Assembly (NCBI RefSeq): GCF_002868715.1
Contig: NZ_PKLZ01000003.1
Coordinates: 310,001 to 374,000, forward strand
Direction of reading: 5' to 3'
DNA length: 64,000 bases
Source: Kineobactrum sediminis
GTDB taxonomy: Bacteria > Pseudomonadota > Gammaproteobacteria > Pseudomonadales > Halieaceae
Each line of letters begins with the position of its first letter. The first letter of the stretch is position 1. The notes beneath the pieces were generated by a model, which had not been told where the DNA came from, did not search any database, and was given only the letters and a program-made list of their open reading frames with translations. Made by a program: the position numbers and the translations under genes. Below are positions 55,332-64,000 of the stretch, piece by piece.

Positions 55332-56161
55332 CTACCGTGTCCGGGATTCAGGTCCTGTTACCGATCAAGCCCCCCGGTACCGCCAAGTCGCGGCTCGCGG
55401 GTGTACTTGATGCCTCGCAACGCAGTGGCCTGGCCACGGCGATGGCGCAGGATGTGATTGCACAGCTCGTATTGCATCCCCTGGTCACGAGGATAAACCT
55501 GTTGTCTGACCACCCGGGGGCAGCGACTCTCGCCCGGGTACCAAAAGTGCGCCTGGTGTCGGAAAATCTGCTCTTGCAGCGCGATGACGGGCTGGCGGCC
55601 AATCCATCTGCTGCGGTGCCAGAGGCGTCAGACCGAGCGCGGCCCGACCGATCGCGGCCCGACCGATCGCGGCCCGACCGATCGCGGCCGGACCACAATT
55701 TAAACGCATTGCTTGCCGCCGCCTGCCGGCAGTTGGTGCAAGAGCACCCGGTTGACGATAGTCTGATCCTGGTATTGCATGCAGATCTGCCGCTGCTGAC
55801 GGCAGCAGATATTGATGCAGCTGTTGACTGCTACCGCGAGCAGCAGGGTATGGTAGTGGCGACGGATTCCGCCGGTACCGGTACCAATCTGTTGCTGTTT
55901 TCGCCGGGGCTCGAACCTCGCTTCTGCTTTGGCCCGGGCAGTCGGGAAGCGCACGTGCGCTGGGCCCAAAAACGCAACCTTCCGGTACAGGTGCTATGCC
56001 GGCCCGGGCTCGCGCTCGACATTGATACCTCCGATGATCTCGACTGTCTGCTGCAGATGGCGCCGGCTTCGGTAGGGGAATACACGCGACACTGGTTGAC
56101 GGCCGCCGGGTTTGTGCAGCAACCGCGCACCAACACATTCACTCTCCGCAATGCGAGATGA
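55328..56161 (+). CDS. cofC: 2-phospholactate guanylyltransferase (CofC), with repeat insert
   Basis: A 277-residue nucleotidyltransferase making the activated donor for CofD. The opening VLLPIKPPGTAKSRLAGVLD and the LHADLPLLTAADIDA motif (DxxL in place of DxD) are family features. It is longer than usual CofC by an insertion around residue 100 that encodes four D-R-x-R-P repeats (55631-55690), probably a disordered surface loop. The ATG overlaps cofD by 4 bp. Whether the donor is phospholactate, phosphoglycerate or PEP cannot be told. Confidence 0.92.
   Translation: MTTVSGIQVLLPIKPPGTAKSRLAGVLDASQRSGLATAMAQDVIAQLVLHPLVTRINLLSDHPGAATLARVPKVRLVSENLLLQRDDGLAANPSAAVPEASDRARPDRSRPDRSRPDRSRPDHNLNALLAAACRQLVQEHPVDDSLILVLHADLPLLTAADIDAAVDCYREQQGMVVATDSAGTGTNLLLFSPGLEPRFCFGPGSREAHVRWAQKRNLPVQVLCRPGLALDIDTSDDLDCLLQMAPASVGEYTRHWLTAAGFVQQPRTNTFTLRNAR
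55631..55690 (+). repeat. Four tandem 15-bp repeats inside cofC
   Basis: Units of GACCGATCGCGGCCC (first and last with single changes) repeat four times in frame and encode D-R-S-R-P. The core CGATCG is itself palindromic. Confidence 0.95.
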
Positions 56162-56165
56162 CACC

Positions 56166-58676
56166 ATGACAACGGATTGGCACAAGCTGCGATACAAGCT
56201 GCTCGAGGGTACGCTACCCGACGACGAGCAGGCCCTGGCTCTGGCGACTTTCACCGACACCCGCGCACTGGCGGAGCTTGCGGCCGAACTGCGTGATCGC
56301 GGCCACCGCAATGTGGTCACCTATTCGCGCAAGGTATTTATTCCGCTGACTCACCTGTGTCGCGACGTCTGTCATTATTGCACTTTCGCGCGCACGCCGA
56401 AAAAAATAACCAGTCCCTATCTGTCGATAGAAGAAGTGCTCACCCTGTGCCGGGAAGGCGCTGCCATGGGCTGCCAGGAAGCCCTGTTTACCCTGGGTGA
56501 AAAGCCCGAGTTGCGCTACCGTGCCGCCAGGGACGCACTGGCTGAAATGGGTTTTGCCAGCACCCTGGACTATGTTGCCGAGGTGGCACGCCGGGTTCTT
56601 GCTGAAACCGGATTATTGCCGCACATCAATGCAGGTTGCATGACCGCAGAAGAAATCGCTCTACTGCGCCAGAGCAGCGCCTCCATGGGCATCATGCTTG
56701 AGTCTGCCTCAACCCGTTTGGGTGAGAAGGGGATGCCGCATTACGGCTCACCGGATAAGGAGCCGGCGTTGCGGCTGCGTACTATCGAGCTGGCCGGCGA
56801 GGCCCGGGTGCCATTCACCTCGGGTATCCTGATCGGTATCGGCGAAACCCGCCGGGAGCGTATCGAATCCCTGTTGGCGCTGCGGGCACTGCACCACCGG
56901 TACGGCCACCTGCAGGAAGTCATTGTGCAGAACTTCCGGGCTAAACCCGGTACCAGGATGGCCGCCGCCCCAGAGCCGGATCTGGAAGAGCTGTTGTGGA
57001 CAATCGCGGTTGCCCGGTTATTGTTTGGTCCCTCAATGAATATTCAGGCGCCACCCAATCTCAGTCCCGGCGTGCTCCCGCAGTTACTGGCAGCGGGCAT
57101 TAACGACTGGGGCGGGGTGTCCCCGCTGACCCCTGATTATGTCAACCCCGAGGCACCGTGGCCGCACCTGGAGCAGCTGGCTCGCGAGACCGGGGCTGCG
57201 GGCAAGTTCCTTGATCAGCGCCTGACAATCTATCCCCGCTACGCGCAGCAGCCTGAAACCTGGCTTCACCCCGCGTTGCATACGGCGGTGCTGCGGCAAC
57301 ACGACGCCAGTGGTTTTGCGCGTCGTGACAGCTGGGCGCCGGGAGAGGATGCGCCGGTGCCGGAACTGGAAACCCGTTTGTTGCAGCGCCCGGAACCATT
57401 GCCGGTAGCCGCCGAATTGCAGGCTATTGTCCAGCGTTGTGAGGCTGGAGCGACGCTGCGCGAAGAGGATGTGGCGCGGCTGTTTGAGTGCCGGGGGGAT
57501 GAATTTTCATTCCTGGTGCAGGCAGCGAACCGCTTGCGGGCAGAGCGCTGCGGGGACACGGTCAGCTATGTGGTCAACCGCAATATCAATTATACCAACG
57601 TCTGTTACTTCAAGTGCCAGTTCTGTGCATTTTCCAAGGGCAAGTTGAGCGAGGCGCTACGCGGACGCCCCTACGACATCAGCGCCACCGAAATCGCCAG
57701 GCGTTGTCGCGAGGCCTGGCAGCGCGGTGCCACGGAGGTCTGTATGCAGGGTGGTATTCATCCGGACTACACCGGCCAGACCTACCTGGACATACTGGCC
57801 ACGGTGCGTACCGCGGTACCCGACATGCATATTCATGCCTTCTCGCCACTGGAGGTCTGGCAGGGCGCCGCCACGGCCGGCATTTCCCTGGAGGAATTTC
57901 TCCGGCAATTGTGGGCAGCGGGGCTGAATACACTGCCGGGCACCGCGGCGGAGATCCTGCACGATGACGTCCGCGCTGTTTTGTGTCCCGACAAACTCAA
58001 CAGCGCCGAGTGGCTGCAGGTCATGGAAGCGGCACACGCGGTAGGATTCCGTACCACCGCGACCATTATGTACGGCCATATCGAACAGCCCCAGCACTGG
58101 GCGCGACACTTGCTCGAGATTCGCAATCTTCAGGCGCGTACCGGTGGTTTCACCGAATTCGTACCGTTACCTTTCGTGCATATGGAAGCGCCGATGTACC
58201 AGCGCGGCAAAGCGCGCTCCGGGCCCACCTTTCGCGAAGCGGTGTTGATGCACGCGGTGGCGCGCCTGGTGCTGCACGACCACATTCACAATATCCAGGC
58301 CTCCTGGGTGAAAATGGGGGCGGCGGGAGTGGCGGCATGTCTGCAGGCCGGTGTAAATGACCTCGGCGGCACCCTGATGAACGAAAGCATTACCCGGGCT
58401 GCCGGCTCTGCCCATGGCCAGGAGTGGTCGCCTGCGCTAATGGAAGCGCAGATTCGCGGCGGGGGCCGGCTGCCAAGAATGCGCACCACGCTGTATGCCG
58501 ATGCTCGCAAGGAACGCCGGGAGGCGGCCTTCGCGGCCCCGGAGTTACTGGCGGTTGAAAACGCCGATGCGGGACGTTTGCAGCGCGACAAGCGACTGTT
58601 GTTGCCGATCGATGGCCGGCTCCGGGCGCCATCAACAGTTCAGGAACAGGTCTTTTTGATGGCCGCCAGTAACTGA
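56166..58676 (+). CDS. fbiC: 7,8-didemethyl-8-hydroxy-5-deazariboflavin synthase, CofG-CofH fusion
   Basis: An 836-residue radical SAM enzyme that builds the deazaflavin chromophore Fo from a ribityl-diaminouracil and tyrosine. Both halves keep their cluster motifs: CRDVCHYC near residue 70 (CofG) and CYFKCQFC near 480 (CofH). The product resembles actinobacterial FbiC, whereas archaea and cyanobacteria use separate CofG and CofH. ATG 56166 is 4 bp after cofC; ATG 56151 and TTG 56112 are alternatives. The next gene starts 3 bp after its stop. Confidence 0.96.
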   Translation: MTTDWHKLRYKLLEGTLPDDEQALALATFTDTRALAELAAELRDRGHRNVVTYSRKVFIPLTHLCRDVCHYCTFARTPKKITSPYLSIEEVLTLCREGAAMGCQEALFTLGEKPELRYRAARDALAEMGFASTLDYVAEVARRVLAETGLLPHINAGCMTAEEIALLRQSSASMGIMLESASTRLGEKGMPHYGSPDKEPALRLRTIELAGEARVPFTSGILIGIGETRRERIESLLALRALHHRYGHLQEVIVQNFRAKPGTRMAAAPEPDLEELLWTIAVARLLFGPSMNIQAPPNLSPGVLPQLLAAGINDWGGVSPLTPDYVNPEAPWPHLEQLARETGAAGKFLDQRLTIYPRYAQQPETWLHPALHTAVLRQHDASGFARRDSWAPGEDAPVPELETRLLQRPEPLPVAAELQAIVQRCEAGATLREEDVARLFECRGDEFSFLVQAANRLRAERCGDTVSYVVNRNINYTNVCYFKCQFCAFSKGKLSEALRGRPYDISATEIARRCREAWQRGATEVCMQGGIHPDYTGQTYLDILATVRTAVPDMHIHAFSPLEVWQGAATAGISLEEFLRQLWAAGLNTLPGTAAEILHDDVRAVLCPDKLNSAEWLQVMEAAHAVGFRTTATIMYGHIEQPQHWARHLLEIRNLQARTGGFTEFVPLPFVHMEAPMYQRGKARSGPTFREAVLMHAVARLVLHDHIHNIQASWVKMGAAGVAACLQAGVNDLGGTLMNESITRAAGSAHGQEWSPALMEAQIRGGGRLPRMRTTLYADARKERREAAFAAPELLAVENADAGRLQRDKRLLLPIDGRLRAPSTVQEQVFLMAASN

Positions 58677-58679
58677 CTG

Positions 58680-59372
58680 GTGGCCGGCGCAGCATCCACT
58701 CTCGAAGCTTCGTGGCAGGCCCGTCTGCAGGCTGAGTTTGATCAGCCCTACATGCTGGCATTGAGACAGTTTTTGCAGGAAGAGTCTGCGGCAGGTGCGC
58801 CCATCTACCCACCGTGCGATTCGGTGTTCAATGCCTTTGCGCACACCCCGCTGCCGCAGGTGAAGGTGGTTATTCTCGGCCAGGATCCCTACCACGGATA
58901 CGGCCAGGCCCATGGCCTTGCTTTTTCAGTGCTCCCGGGTACCCCCATACCCCCATCGCTGCAGAATATTTTCAAAGAGCTGCAGCGCGACCTCGGGGTT
59001 GGGCCTCCCGGACACGGCTGCCTGCAAGCCTGGGCCGACCGCGGGGTATTATTGCTTAACAGTGTGCTGACAGTGCGGGGTGGGGCGGCGGCATCACACC
59101 GCGGCAAGGGCTGGGAACAGTTTACCGACCGGGTGATTGACGCCATTAATTGCGAGCGCGAGGGCGTGGTTTTCATGCTGTGGGGTGGCTACGCCCAGCG
59201 CAAGGGGGGGCGCATTGATGCGAACCGTCATGTGGTTCTCTGTGCGCCGCACCCATCACCGTTGAGTGCCCATCGCGGGTTTATCGGCTGCGGCCATTTC
59301 GGTGCCGCCAATGACTATCTTGCATCCCGCGGACAGGCTCCGATCGACTGGCGCCTGCCACCCGCTAGTTGA
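58680..59372 (+). CDS. ung: Uracil-DNA glycosylase
   Basis: A 230-residue family 1 uracil-DNA glycosylase. The water-activating loop [11 protein letters not shown], the SVLTVRGG segment and [17 protein letters not shown] leucine-type loop are present. It removes uracil from DNA. The GTG start at 58680 lies 3 bp after the fbiC stop, so it is co-transcribed with the F420 genes, an odd partner. It overlaps ygfZ on the other strand by 8 bp. Confidence 0.95.
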   Translation: MAGAASTLEASWQARLQAEFDQPYMLALRQFLQEESAAGAPIYPPCDSVFNAFAHTPLPQVKVVILGQDPYHGYGQAHGLAFSVLPGTPIPPSLQNIFKELQRDLGVGPPGHGCLQAWADRGVLLLNSVLTVRGGAAASHRGKGWEQFTDRVIDAINCEREGVVFMLWGGYAQRKGGRIDANRHVVLCAPHPSPLSAHRGFIGCGHFGAANDYLASRGQAPIDWRLPPAS

Positions 59373-60291
59373 GTTCCACCGGGTATGGCAAGTCTTCCTG
59401 TTGCAGTACAGTTGCCGCATCCGGCGCCAGTTGCAGGCCCTCATCGATTGCTCTACGCGTACAGCTTACCAGCGCCAGCCTGTCGTCATCGACGGTAATG
59501 CCGGCGTTGACGATATTGCCCACCGGCTGGTCGCGGCCCCGGTTATAGACGGGAGAACCTGCGACCGGTATCTCACCCTCCGGGAGCCGGGCCAGTATCA
59601 TGCGACGTTTGGCCTTGCCCTTGTAATGCATGCGCGCAATTACTTCCTGCCCCGGGTAGCAACCCTTGCGGAAATTGATGTGGCCGGTGAGGTCGTAGTT
59701 CAGCTGTTCCGGTAGAAACTCGCCGATGGTTGCAGCTTCGATGCGCGCCAGCCCACATCGCACCTGTTCGGCCTCCCAGGCACTGGCGGGCGTGGCGATC
59801 AGCCCCGGCTCCAGCTGTTCGGCCGACCGCGGTTCCCTTAGCAGGTATTCAAACTGTTGCCCCGTGGCATCTGTCTGTATCAGCACTGTGTTTTCTTGCC
59901 TGGCACAGCCAAGGCTTGTGCCAGGCACCGTATCCAACAGTCCCGTCAGGGCATCACGGGCACCGTCGCCCCAGCAGCCCACTACCTGCCAGCCGTCTTG
60001 CTCCCGCTGCAAGCTGACTTTGGAGAACATCGCAAAACGCGATAGCGCACTAATGGCATGGTCGATAATACTGTTACGCATGCGCAGCGCCACATGGTCG
60101 GCTGCAATCTGTATCGCAAGAAAATCACAAAAGACCCTGCCCTGGGGCGTACAGAAGGTGCCGTAGACAGCTTGTCCCTCGGTCACCAGGCGCAGGTCGG
60201 CGCTGGCCTGGCTGTGCAGAAAACGGATGGTATCGGGTCCGCTTATGTGGAGCAGGCCCTCTGCGGGCAGTAGTGCAAATCTGGCTGACAC
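59365..60291 (-). CDS. ygfZ: Folate-binding protein YgfZ
   Basis: A 308-residue tetrahydrofolate-binding protein of the aminomethyltransferase fold, acting in iron-sulfur cluster assembly and tRNA modification. The diagnostic [22 protein letters not shown] motif is near residue 210. The GTG/ATG region is divergent from sdhE with a 113-bp gap, the usual gammaproteobacterial context. Confidence 0.93.
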   Translation of the reverse strand: MSARFALLPAEGLLHISGPDTIRFLHSQASADLRLVTEGQAVYGTFCTPQGRVFCDFLAIQIAADHVALRMRNSIIDHAISALSRFAMFSKVSLQREQDGWQVVGCWGDGARDALTGLLDTVPGTSLGCARQENTVLIQTDATGQQFEYLLREPRSAEQLEPGLIATPASAWEAEQVRCGLARIEAATIGEFLPEQLNYDLTGHINFRKGCYPGQEVIARMHYKGKAKRRMILARLPEGEIPVAGSPVYNRGRDQPVGNIVNAGITVDDDRLALVSCTRRAIDEGLQLAPDAATVLQQEDLPYPVELN

Positions 60292-60404
60292 GAACAGTCT
60301 CCTTCGCCGGCGGGTATTGGCAATAACGCCATCTTTCGCCCATGGTACGAGCGCAGGCGTTATAATAGCTGTTTTTGATGTGCCAGCGCTGCCCTGGAGG
60401 CTAC

Positions 60405-60677
60405 ATGATACAGAACGAGGAAATTAATCGCATGCGCTGGGCCAGTCGGCGCGGCATGCTGGAACTGGATCTGGTCCTGGAACCCTTTGTGAACCGGCAG
60501 TATGCCAACCTGGATGCAGTGGACCGGGAGCGCTACAAACAGCTGATGACCTGCGAAGACCAGGATCTGTTCAGCTGGTTCATGAGCCGGAACCGGCCCG
60601 AGGACAGGGAGCTGGCCACCATTGTCGAGCAGATACTCCGCTTCACCCACGCTGATCGTAACGGCGAGAAACAGTAA
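60405..60677 (+). CDS. sdhE: Succinate dehydrogenase assembly factor SdhE
   Basis: A 90-residue factor that promotes covalent FAD attachment to SdhA. The family signature RMRWASRRGMLELDLVLEPFV with the RGM-x-E motif is intact, followed by EDQDLFSWFM. ATG 60405 follows TGGAGG; the frame start 60375 is rejected. It precedes and overlaps ygfX. Confidence 0.93.
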   Translation: MIQNEEINRMRWASRRGMLELDLVLEPFVNRQYANLDAVDRERYKQLMTCEDQDLFSWFMSRNRPEDRELATIVEQILRFTHADRNGEKQ

Positions 60678-61050
60678 CAGGGGTCTCGGTCTCTGGTTGG
60701 GTTTGTGCGCGCTGGCGTTGTGGGCGCCGTGGCAGCTGGTGGAACGAGGCTACGGTGTTCTCGCGCTGGTATTGCTGCTGCCGGTAGCCGCGTTGTTGTG
60801 GCACTGTCGCAGTCGCACCCGACTGCAGGGGCTGGTCTGGCATCGCGGGCAGTGGCGATTGTGGAATCCGGCAACCGACTGGCTATGCCGGGTGCAGTTG
60901 CTGCCCGGGAGTGTCCTGCTGCCATGGCTGGTTTGCGTCAGGGTACGTGAAGAGAGTGGCGGGCGCCGCCATACCCTGTGGTTCTGGCCCGGCTGCAGTA
61001 GCCCGGCATCGCTGCGGGCCCTGCGCCGTCGCCTAGTCCTGGAGGGCTGA
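60622..61050 (+). CDS. YgfX family membrane protein
   Basis: A 142-residue protein, probably YgfX/CptA-like, downstream of sdhE as in E. coli. Two hydrophobic segments ([15 protein letters not shown] and [15 protein letters not shown]) lie in the first half, and the C-terminal part has the [24 protein letters not shown] and [13 protein letters not shown] patterns. The start is a TTG at 60622 behind GGGAG, overlapping sdhE by 56 bp. This start is tentative. It overlaps nadB on the opposite strand by 18 bp. Confidence 0.72.
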   Translation: MSSRYSASPTLIVTARNSNRGLGLWLGLCALALWAPWQLVERGYGVLALVLLLPVAALLWHCRSRTRLQGLVWHRGQWRLWNPATDWLCRVQLLPGSVLLPWLVCVRVREESGGRRHTLWFWPGCSSPASLRALRRRLVLEG

Positions 61051-62625
61051 GGTTTCAGGGGTCAGTATGGTATCCACGGCGTCGGGCAGCAGGTCCGGGT
61101 AATCCAGCGTAAAGTGCAAACCACGGCTTTCCTTGCGCGCCTTCGCGCAGCGAATCATCAGTTCCGCCACCATGGCCAGGTTACGCAATTCCAGCAAGTC
61201 GTTGCTGACTTTGTAGTTGCTGTAATACTCGGCAATTTCGCTTTGCAGCAACTGCACCCGATGTTCTGCTCGCGCCAGTCGCTTGTCGGTGCGGACAATG
61301 CCGACATAGTCCCACATGAAACGGCGCAGCTCGTCCCAGTTGTGGGATATCACCACATCTTCGTCCGAGTTGGTGACCTGGCTTTCATCCCAGGCGGGCG
61401 CGGGGCCAGGCCGTGGCCGCTCGCCGATGGTGGCGGCGATGTGTTCGGCAGCTGACGCCGCATAGACAATACACTCCAGCAGGGAGTTGCTGGCCATACG
61501 ATTGGCGCCATGTAAGCCGGTACAGGAGGTCTCACCGACGGCGTACAGGCCGTTGAGATCGGTGTGGCTTGCGGTATCAACCACGACACCGCCGCAGGTA
61601 TAGTGGGCTGCAGGTACCACCGGGATGGGTTCAACGGAAATATCGATGCCCAGTTCCAGGCAGCGAGCGCTAATGGTGGGGAAGTGTTCCTGCAGGAACG
61701 CCCGCGGCTTGTGTGATATGTCCAGGAATACGCAATCGATGCCGAGGCGTTTCATTTCATGATCAATAGCCCTGGCCACTACATCCCTTGGCGCCAGTTC
61801 GCCGCGCGGGTCAAAGCGATGCATGAACTGGCTACCATCCGGCAGCAGCAGGCGGCCGCCCTCGCCACGAATGGCCTCGGTTATCAGAAACGACTTGGCC
61901 TTGGGGTGATACAGGCAGGTGGGGTGAAACTGGTTGAACTCAAGGTTTGCGACCCTGCATCCGGCCCGCCACGCAATAGCCACGCCGTCACCGCTGGCGC
62001 CGTCGGGATTGCTGGTGTAAAGGTAGGCTTTGCTGGCACCACCGGTCGCCAGTACCACGGCGGGAGCCTGAAACAGGTCGACACGATCGGTTTGGCGGTC
62101 CAGAATATAGGCACCCTCGCAGCCGCCGTTGCTGGTGATGACATCGACGGCCACCCGATAGGGAAATATTTCAATGTTCGGGGCCTGCAGGACACGCTCG
62201 GTCAGAACCTCGGAAATGGCCCTGCCGGTGCGATCTGCCGCATGGATAATCCGGCGGTGACTGTGGCCACCTTCCATGGCCAGGTGGAAGTCCCGGGATT
62301 CATCCGGTAGCAGGTCAAAATCAACGCCCTGTGCCACCAGCCACTCCACGCAACTGCGGCTGTTACTCACGGTGAATCGTACAGCCTCTTCATTACAGAG
62401 GCCGGCACCCGCGGTCAGGGTGTCATCGACGTGGGAGTCAATGGTGTCCCCGGAGTCGAGAACGGCGGCCATGCCGCCCTGGGCCCAGTACGTGGAGCCC
62501 TCGTTGAGGTTCCCTTTTGACAGCAGGGCAATGCGCAGGTGGCCTGGCAGGCGCAGGGCGAGGGTCAGGCCGGCGGCGCCGCTGCCGATAATAAGGACAT
62601 CATGTTGGAATCGGTGACTGGACAT
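61033..62625 (-). CDS. nadB: L-aspartate oxidase
   Basis: A 530-residue FAD enzyme that makes iminoaspartate for NAD synthesis. The dinucleotide motif [15 protein letters not shown] near residue 10, [11 protein letters not shown] near 50, the active-site region [16 protein letters not shown] and HPTCLYHP are present. It also has the family C-terminal helical domain. It converges with ygfX and lies upstream of rpoE on the other strand, the usual order. Confidence 0.96.
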   Translation of the reverse strand: MSSHRFQHDVLIIGSGAAGLTLALRLPGHLRIALLSKGNLNEGSTYWAQGGMAAVLDSGDTIDSHVDDTLTAGAGLCNEEAVRFTVSNSRSCVEWLVAQGVDFDLLPDESRDFHLAMEGGHSHRRIIHAADRTGRAISEVLTERVLQAPNIEIFPYRVAVDVITSNGGCEGAYILDRQTDRVDLFQAPAVVLATGGASKAYLYTSNPDGASGDGVAIAWRAGCRVANLEFNQFHPTCLYHPKAKSFLITEAIRGEGGRLLLPDGSQFMHRFDPRGELAPRDVVARAIDHEMKRLGIDCVFLDISHKPRAFLQEHFPTISARCLELGIDISVEPIPVVPAAHYTCGGVVVDTASHTDLNGLYAVGETSCTGLHGANRMASNSLLECIVYAASAAEHIAATIGERPRPGPAPAWDESQVTNSDEDVVISHNWDELRRFMWDYVGIVRTDKRLARAEHRVQLLQSEIAEYYSNYKVSNDLLELRNLAMVAELMIRCAKARKESRGLHFTLDYPDLLPDAVDTILTPETSALQD

Positions 62626-62757
62626 GGGGCGGGTGCTTGCTGCCTCTGGGAGTGAAATATATTATGTGTCTCAACAAGTTACGTAGCGTACATTAGTCCA
62701 GACCACTGCCCGGTGAGTATAAACGAGGTAGTACCAGATAAGGAATCAGGGGATTGC

Positions 62758-62785
62758 GGAACTTTTGTAACACAGACGGCTCTCA
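62758..62785 (+). promoter_or_regulatory. Sigma-E type promoter of rpoE-rseA
   Basis: GGAACTT (62758-62764), a 16-bp spacer and TCTCA (62781-62785) match the RpoE promoter pattern GGAACTT-N16-TCTGA-like. It lies 112 bp before the rpoE start and suggests that sigma-E activates its own gene, as in E. coli. Confidence 0.75.
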
Positions 62786-62896
62786 TCAACTGCACTCAGG
62801 CAGCGGCCGCCGGCACGAACCGGCAATGCGCGCCGTTGCTTGCAACACAGGGGTTGTGGTGGCTGTCGTATCGTTAACCAGGGAAGGAAACAGGAT

Positions 62897-63481
62897 ATGA
62901 CCGTTGCACCAACGGACCAACAGCTTGTTGCCAGGGTGCAGAAAGGTGATTCACGTGCCTTTGATATGCTGGTCCTGAAATACCAGCACAGGATCTTCAG
63001 TTTGATCAGCCGCTACGTTAATGACCAGGATGAAGTGCAGGATGTCGCCCAGGAAGCGTTTATCAAGGCCTACAGGGCCTTGCCACGGTTTCGCGGCGAG
63101 AGCGCTTTTTACACCTGGCTGTATCGTATAGCCATCAACACCGCCAAGAATTATCTGGTGGCAAGATCCCGGCGCCCCCCCGGCTCCGATGTGGAGGTGG
63201 GTGACGCCGAATATTTTGAGGGTGGTAGTGCCCTGCGGGAAATTGAAACCCCGGAGACCGCCCTGTTTGGCGCGGAGCTCAAGGCTGTTATCGATCGCGC
63301 AATCAGGGAATTGCCGGATGATTTGCGAACCGCGGTAACTTTACGCGAATTTGATGGTCTGAGTTATGAGGATATAGCCGGCGTGATGGATTGCCCGGTA
63401 GGTACGGTGCGCTCGCGCATTTTCCGCGCTCGCGAAGCCATTGATAAACAGGTTCGTGAACAGGTCGATGGCGCAGCGTGA
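62897..63481 (+). CDS. rpoE: RNA polymerase sigma factor RpoE
   Basis: A 194-residue extracytoplasmic-function sigma factor controlling the envelope-stress response. Region 2 contains VQDVAQEAFIKAYRALPRFRGESAFYTWLYRIAINTAKN and region 4 contains YEDIAGVMDCPVGTVRSRIFRAREAI. ATG 62897 has AAGGAAACAGG upstream; the frame start 62840 is not family-like. rseA follows after 87 bp. Confidence 0.96.
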   Translation: MTVAPTDQQLVARVQKGDSRAFDMLVLKYQHRIFSLISRYVNDQDEVQDVAQEAFIKAYRALPRFRGESAFYTWLYRIAINTAKNYLVARSRRPPGSDVEVGDAEYFEGGSALREIETPETALFGAELKAVIDRAIRELPDDLRTAVTLREFDGLSYEDIAGVMDCPVGTVRSRIFRAREAIDKQVREQVDGAA

Positions 63482-63568
63482 ATGACAGGACAGTATGGAA
63501 ACAACAATGATGCAGGATCACGTCAAAACCCAGCCTGGTAGCGTGCGCCGGCACAGAGGATGCAGACA

Positions 63569-64000
63569 ATGACCGAAAGATTGCGGGAATCCCTTTCAGC
63601 CTTGATGGACGACGAAGCGAATGAGCTGGAGCTGGAGCGTGTGCTGAGTCAGATCGGCGAGGATGATGAGCTGCGCTCGACCTGGGTGCGCTACAATGCG
63701 GCGCGAGCCGCGGTCACGGCGCAGCCGGTGGTTAACCTGAACCTGGACATTTCGCGTCGGGTCAGCGCTGCAATCGCCGCCGAGGCCGCCGCAGCTTCTT
63801 CGGGAACCAGTGCGTGGCAGCGCTTGCTGCGTCCTGTTGGCAGTTTTGCGGTCGCGGCCTCGGTAACGGCTACGGTAGTGTTCGGCGGCCAGCAGTTGTT
63901 TCAGGCCGGTGGCGGTGATCCTGATTTCGCCAGTCCGTTGCCCGCAGCCGGTGTGTCGCCGGTGGGCTTTGTCAACAGCGTAGGTGCCATGCCGGTACGC
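63569..64000 (+). CDS. rseA: Anti-sigma-E factor RseA, partial
   Basis: The frame starts at ATG 63569 with GAGGA just upstream and runs off the window end after 144 codons. The opening RLRESLSALMDDEANELELERVLSQIGEDDELRSTWVRYNAARA is the cytoplasmic RpoE-binding domain of RseA, and a hydrophobic segment (SFAVAASVTATVVFGGQQLF) gives the membrane anchor near residue 90. The periplasmic domain is incomplete here. Confidence 0.93.
   Translation, partial: MTERLRESLSALMDDEANELELERVLSQIGEDDELRSTWVRYNAARAAVTAQPVVNLNLDISRRVSAAIAAEAAAASSGTSAWQRLLRPVGSFAVAASVTATVVFGGQQLFQAGGGDPDFASPLPAAGVSPVGFVNSVGAMPVR

Overview
The window is a dense, GC-rich, typical gammaproteobacterial chromosome segment. It carries the syntenic blocks pepA-holC-valS opposite lptF-lptG, nadB next to ygfX-sdhE and ygfZ, and rpoE-rseA, plus a ccoNOQP-ccoGHIS-fnr block for micro-oxic respiration. 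The marine/osmotic features (ectoine genes) and the mix of SDR, acyl-CoA and steroid/aromatic-type catabolic genes suggest an aerobic marine gammaproteobacterium of the Halieaceae (OM60/NOR5) type. That assignment is an inference from gene content, not a measured phylogeny. No rRNA, tRNA, transposase, prophage or CRISPR array was seen.

Layout. 1-3.1 kb: tail of an acyl-CoA carboxylase beta chain, a secreted DUF3604 protein whose last codons and stop lie inside a palindromic repeat, and an RhlG-like SDR. 3.1-8 kb: rapA, then a lysR-tatD pair, then an orphan terminator. 8-15.7 kb: a TPR protein, a methyltransferase, two cold-shock proteins (one membrane-anchored), valS, holC, pepA. 15.7-24.6 kb: lptFG, an RDD protein, a two-component pair, an uncharacterised protein, an AraC regulator, bolA, trhO and a trypsin-like protease. 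24.7-30.9 kb: lower meta-cleavage pathway genes (SDR, flavin hydroxylase, C-C hydrolase, hydratase, acetaldehyde dehydrogenase, aldolase) without an extradiol dioxygenase, interrupted by a cloverleaf-like repeat. 30.9-35.2 kb: ectR divergent from ectA-ectB-ask, without ectC. 35.4-46.1 kb: ompW with an FNR-type box, then tauE/safE-ccoS-ccoI-ccoH-ccoG-ccoP-ccoQ-ccoO-ccoN-yip1 and fnr, all on the minus strand. 46.2-52.7 kb: LuxR-type regulator, DUF1631-GGDEF-EAL protein, PQQ dehydrogenase and SDR. 52.9-59.4 kb: a compact operon for coenzyme F420 (F420:NADP reductase, cofE, cofD, cofC, fused cofG-cofH) ending with ung. 59.4-64 kb: ygfZ, sdhE-ygfX, nadB, then rpoE-rseA behind a sigma-E type promoter; rseA runs off the window end.

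How the parts fit. The Fnr protein plausibly controls the cco operon and ompW through boxes seen upstream of both. EctR sits where the regulator of ectoine genes is expected, but the cluster can only make the precursor N-gamma-acetyl-diaminobutyrate unless ectC lies elsewhere. The F420 operon encodes every dedicated biosynthetic step plus a reductase to charge the cofactor with NADPH, which is unusual for a gammaproteobacterium. No recognisable F420-dependent enzyme lies in the window, so its physiological use here is open.
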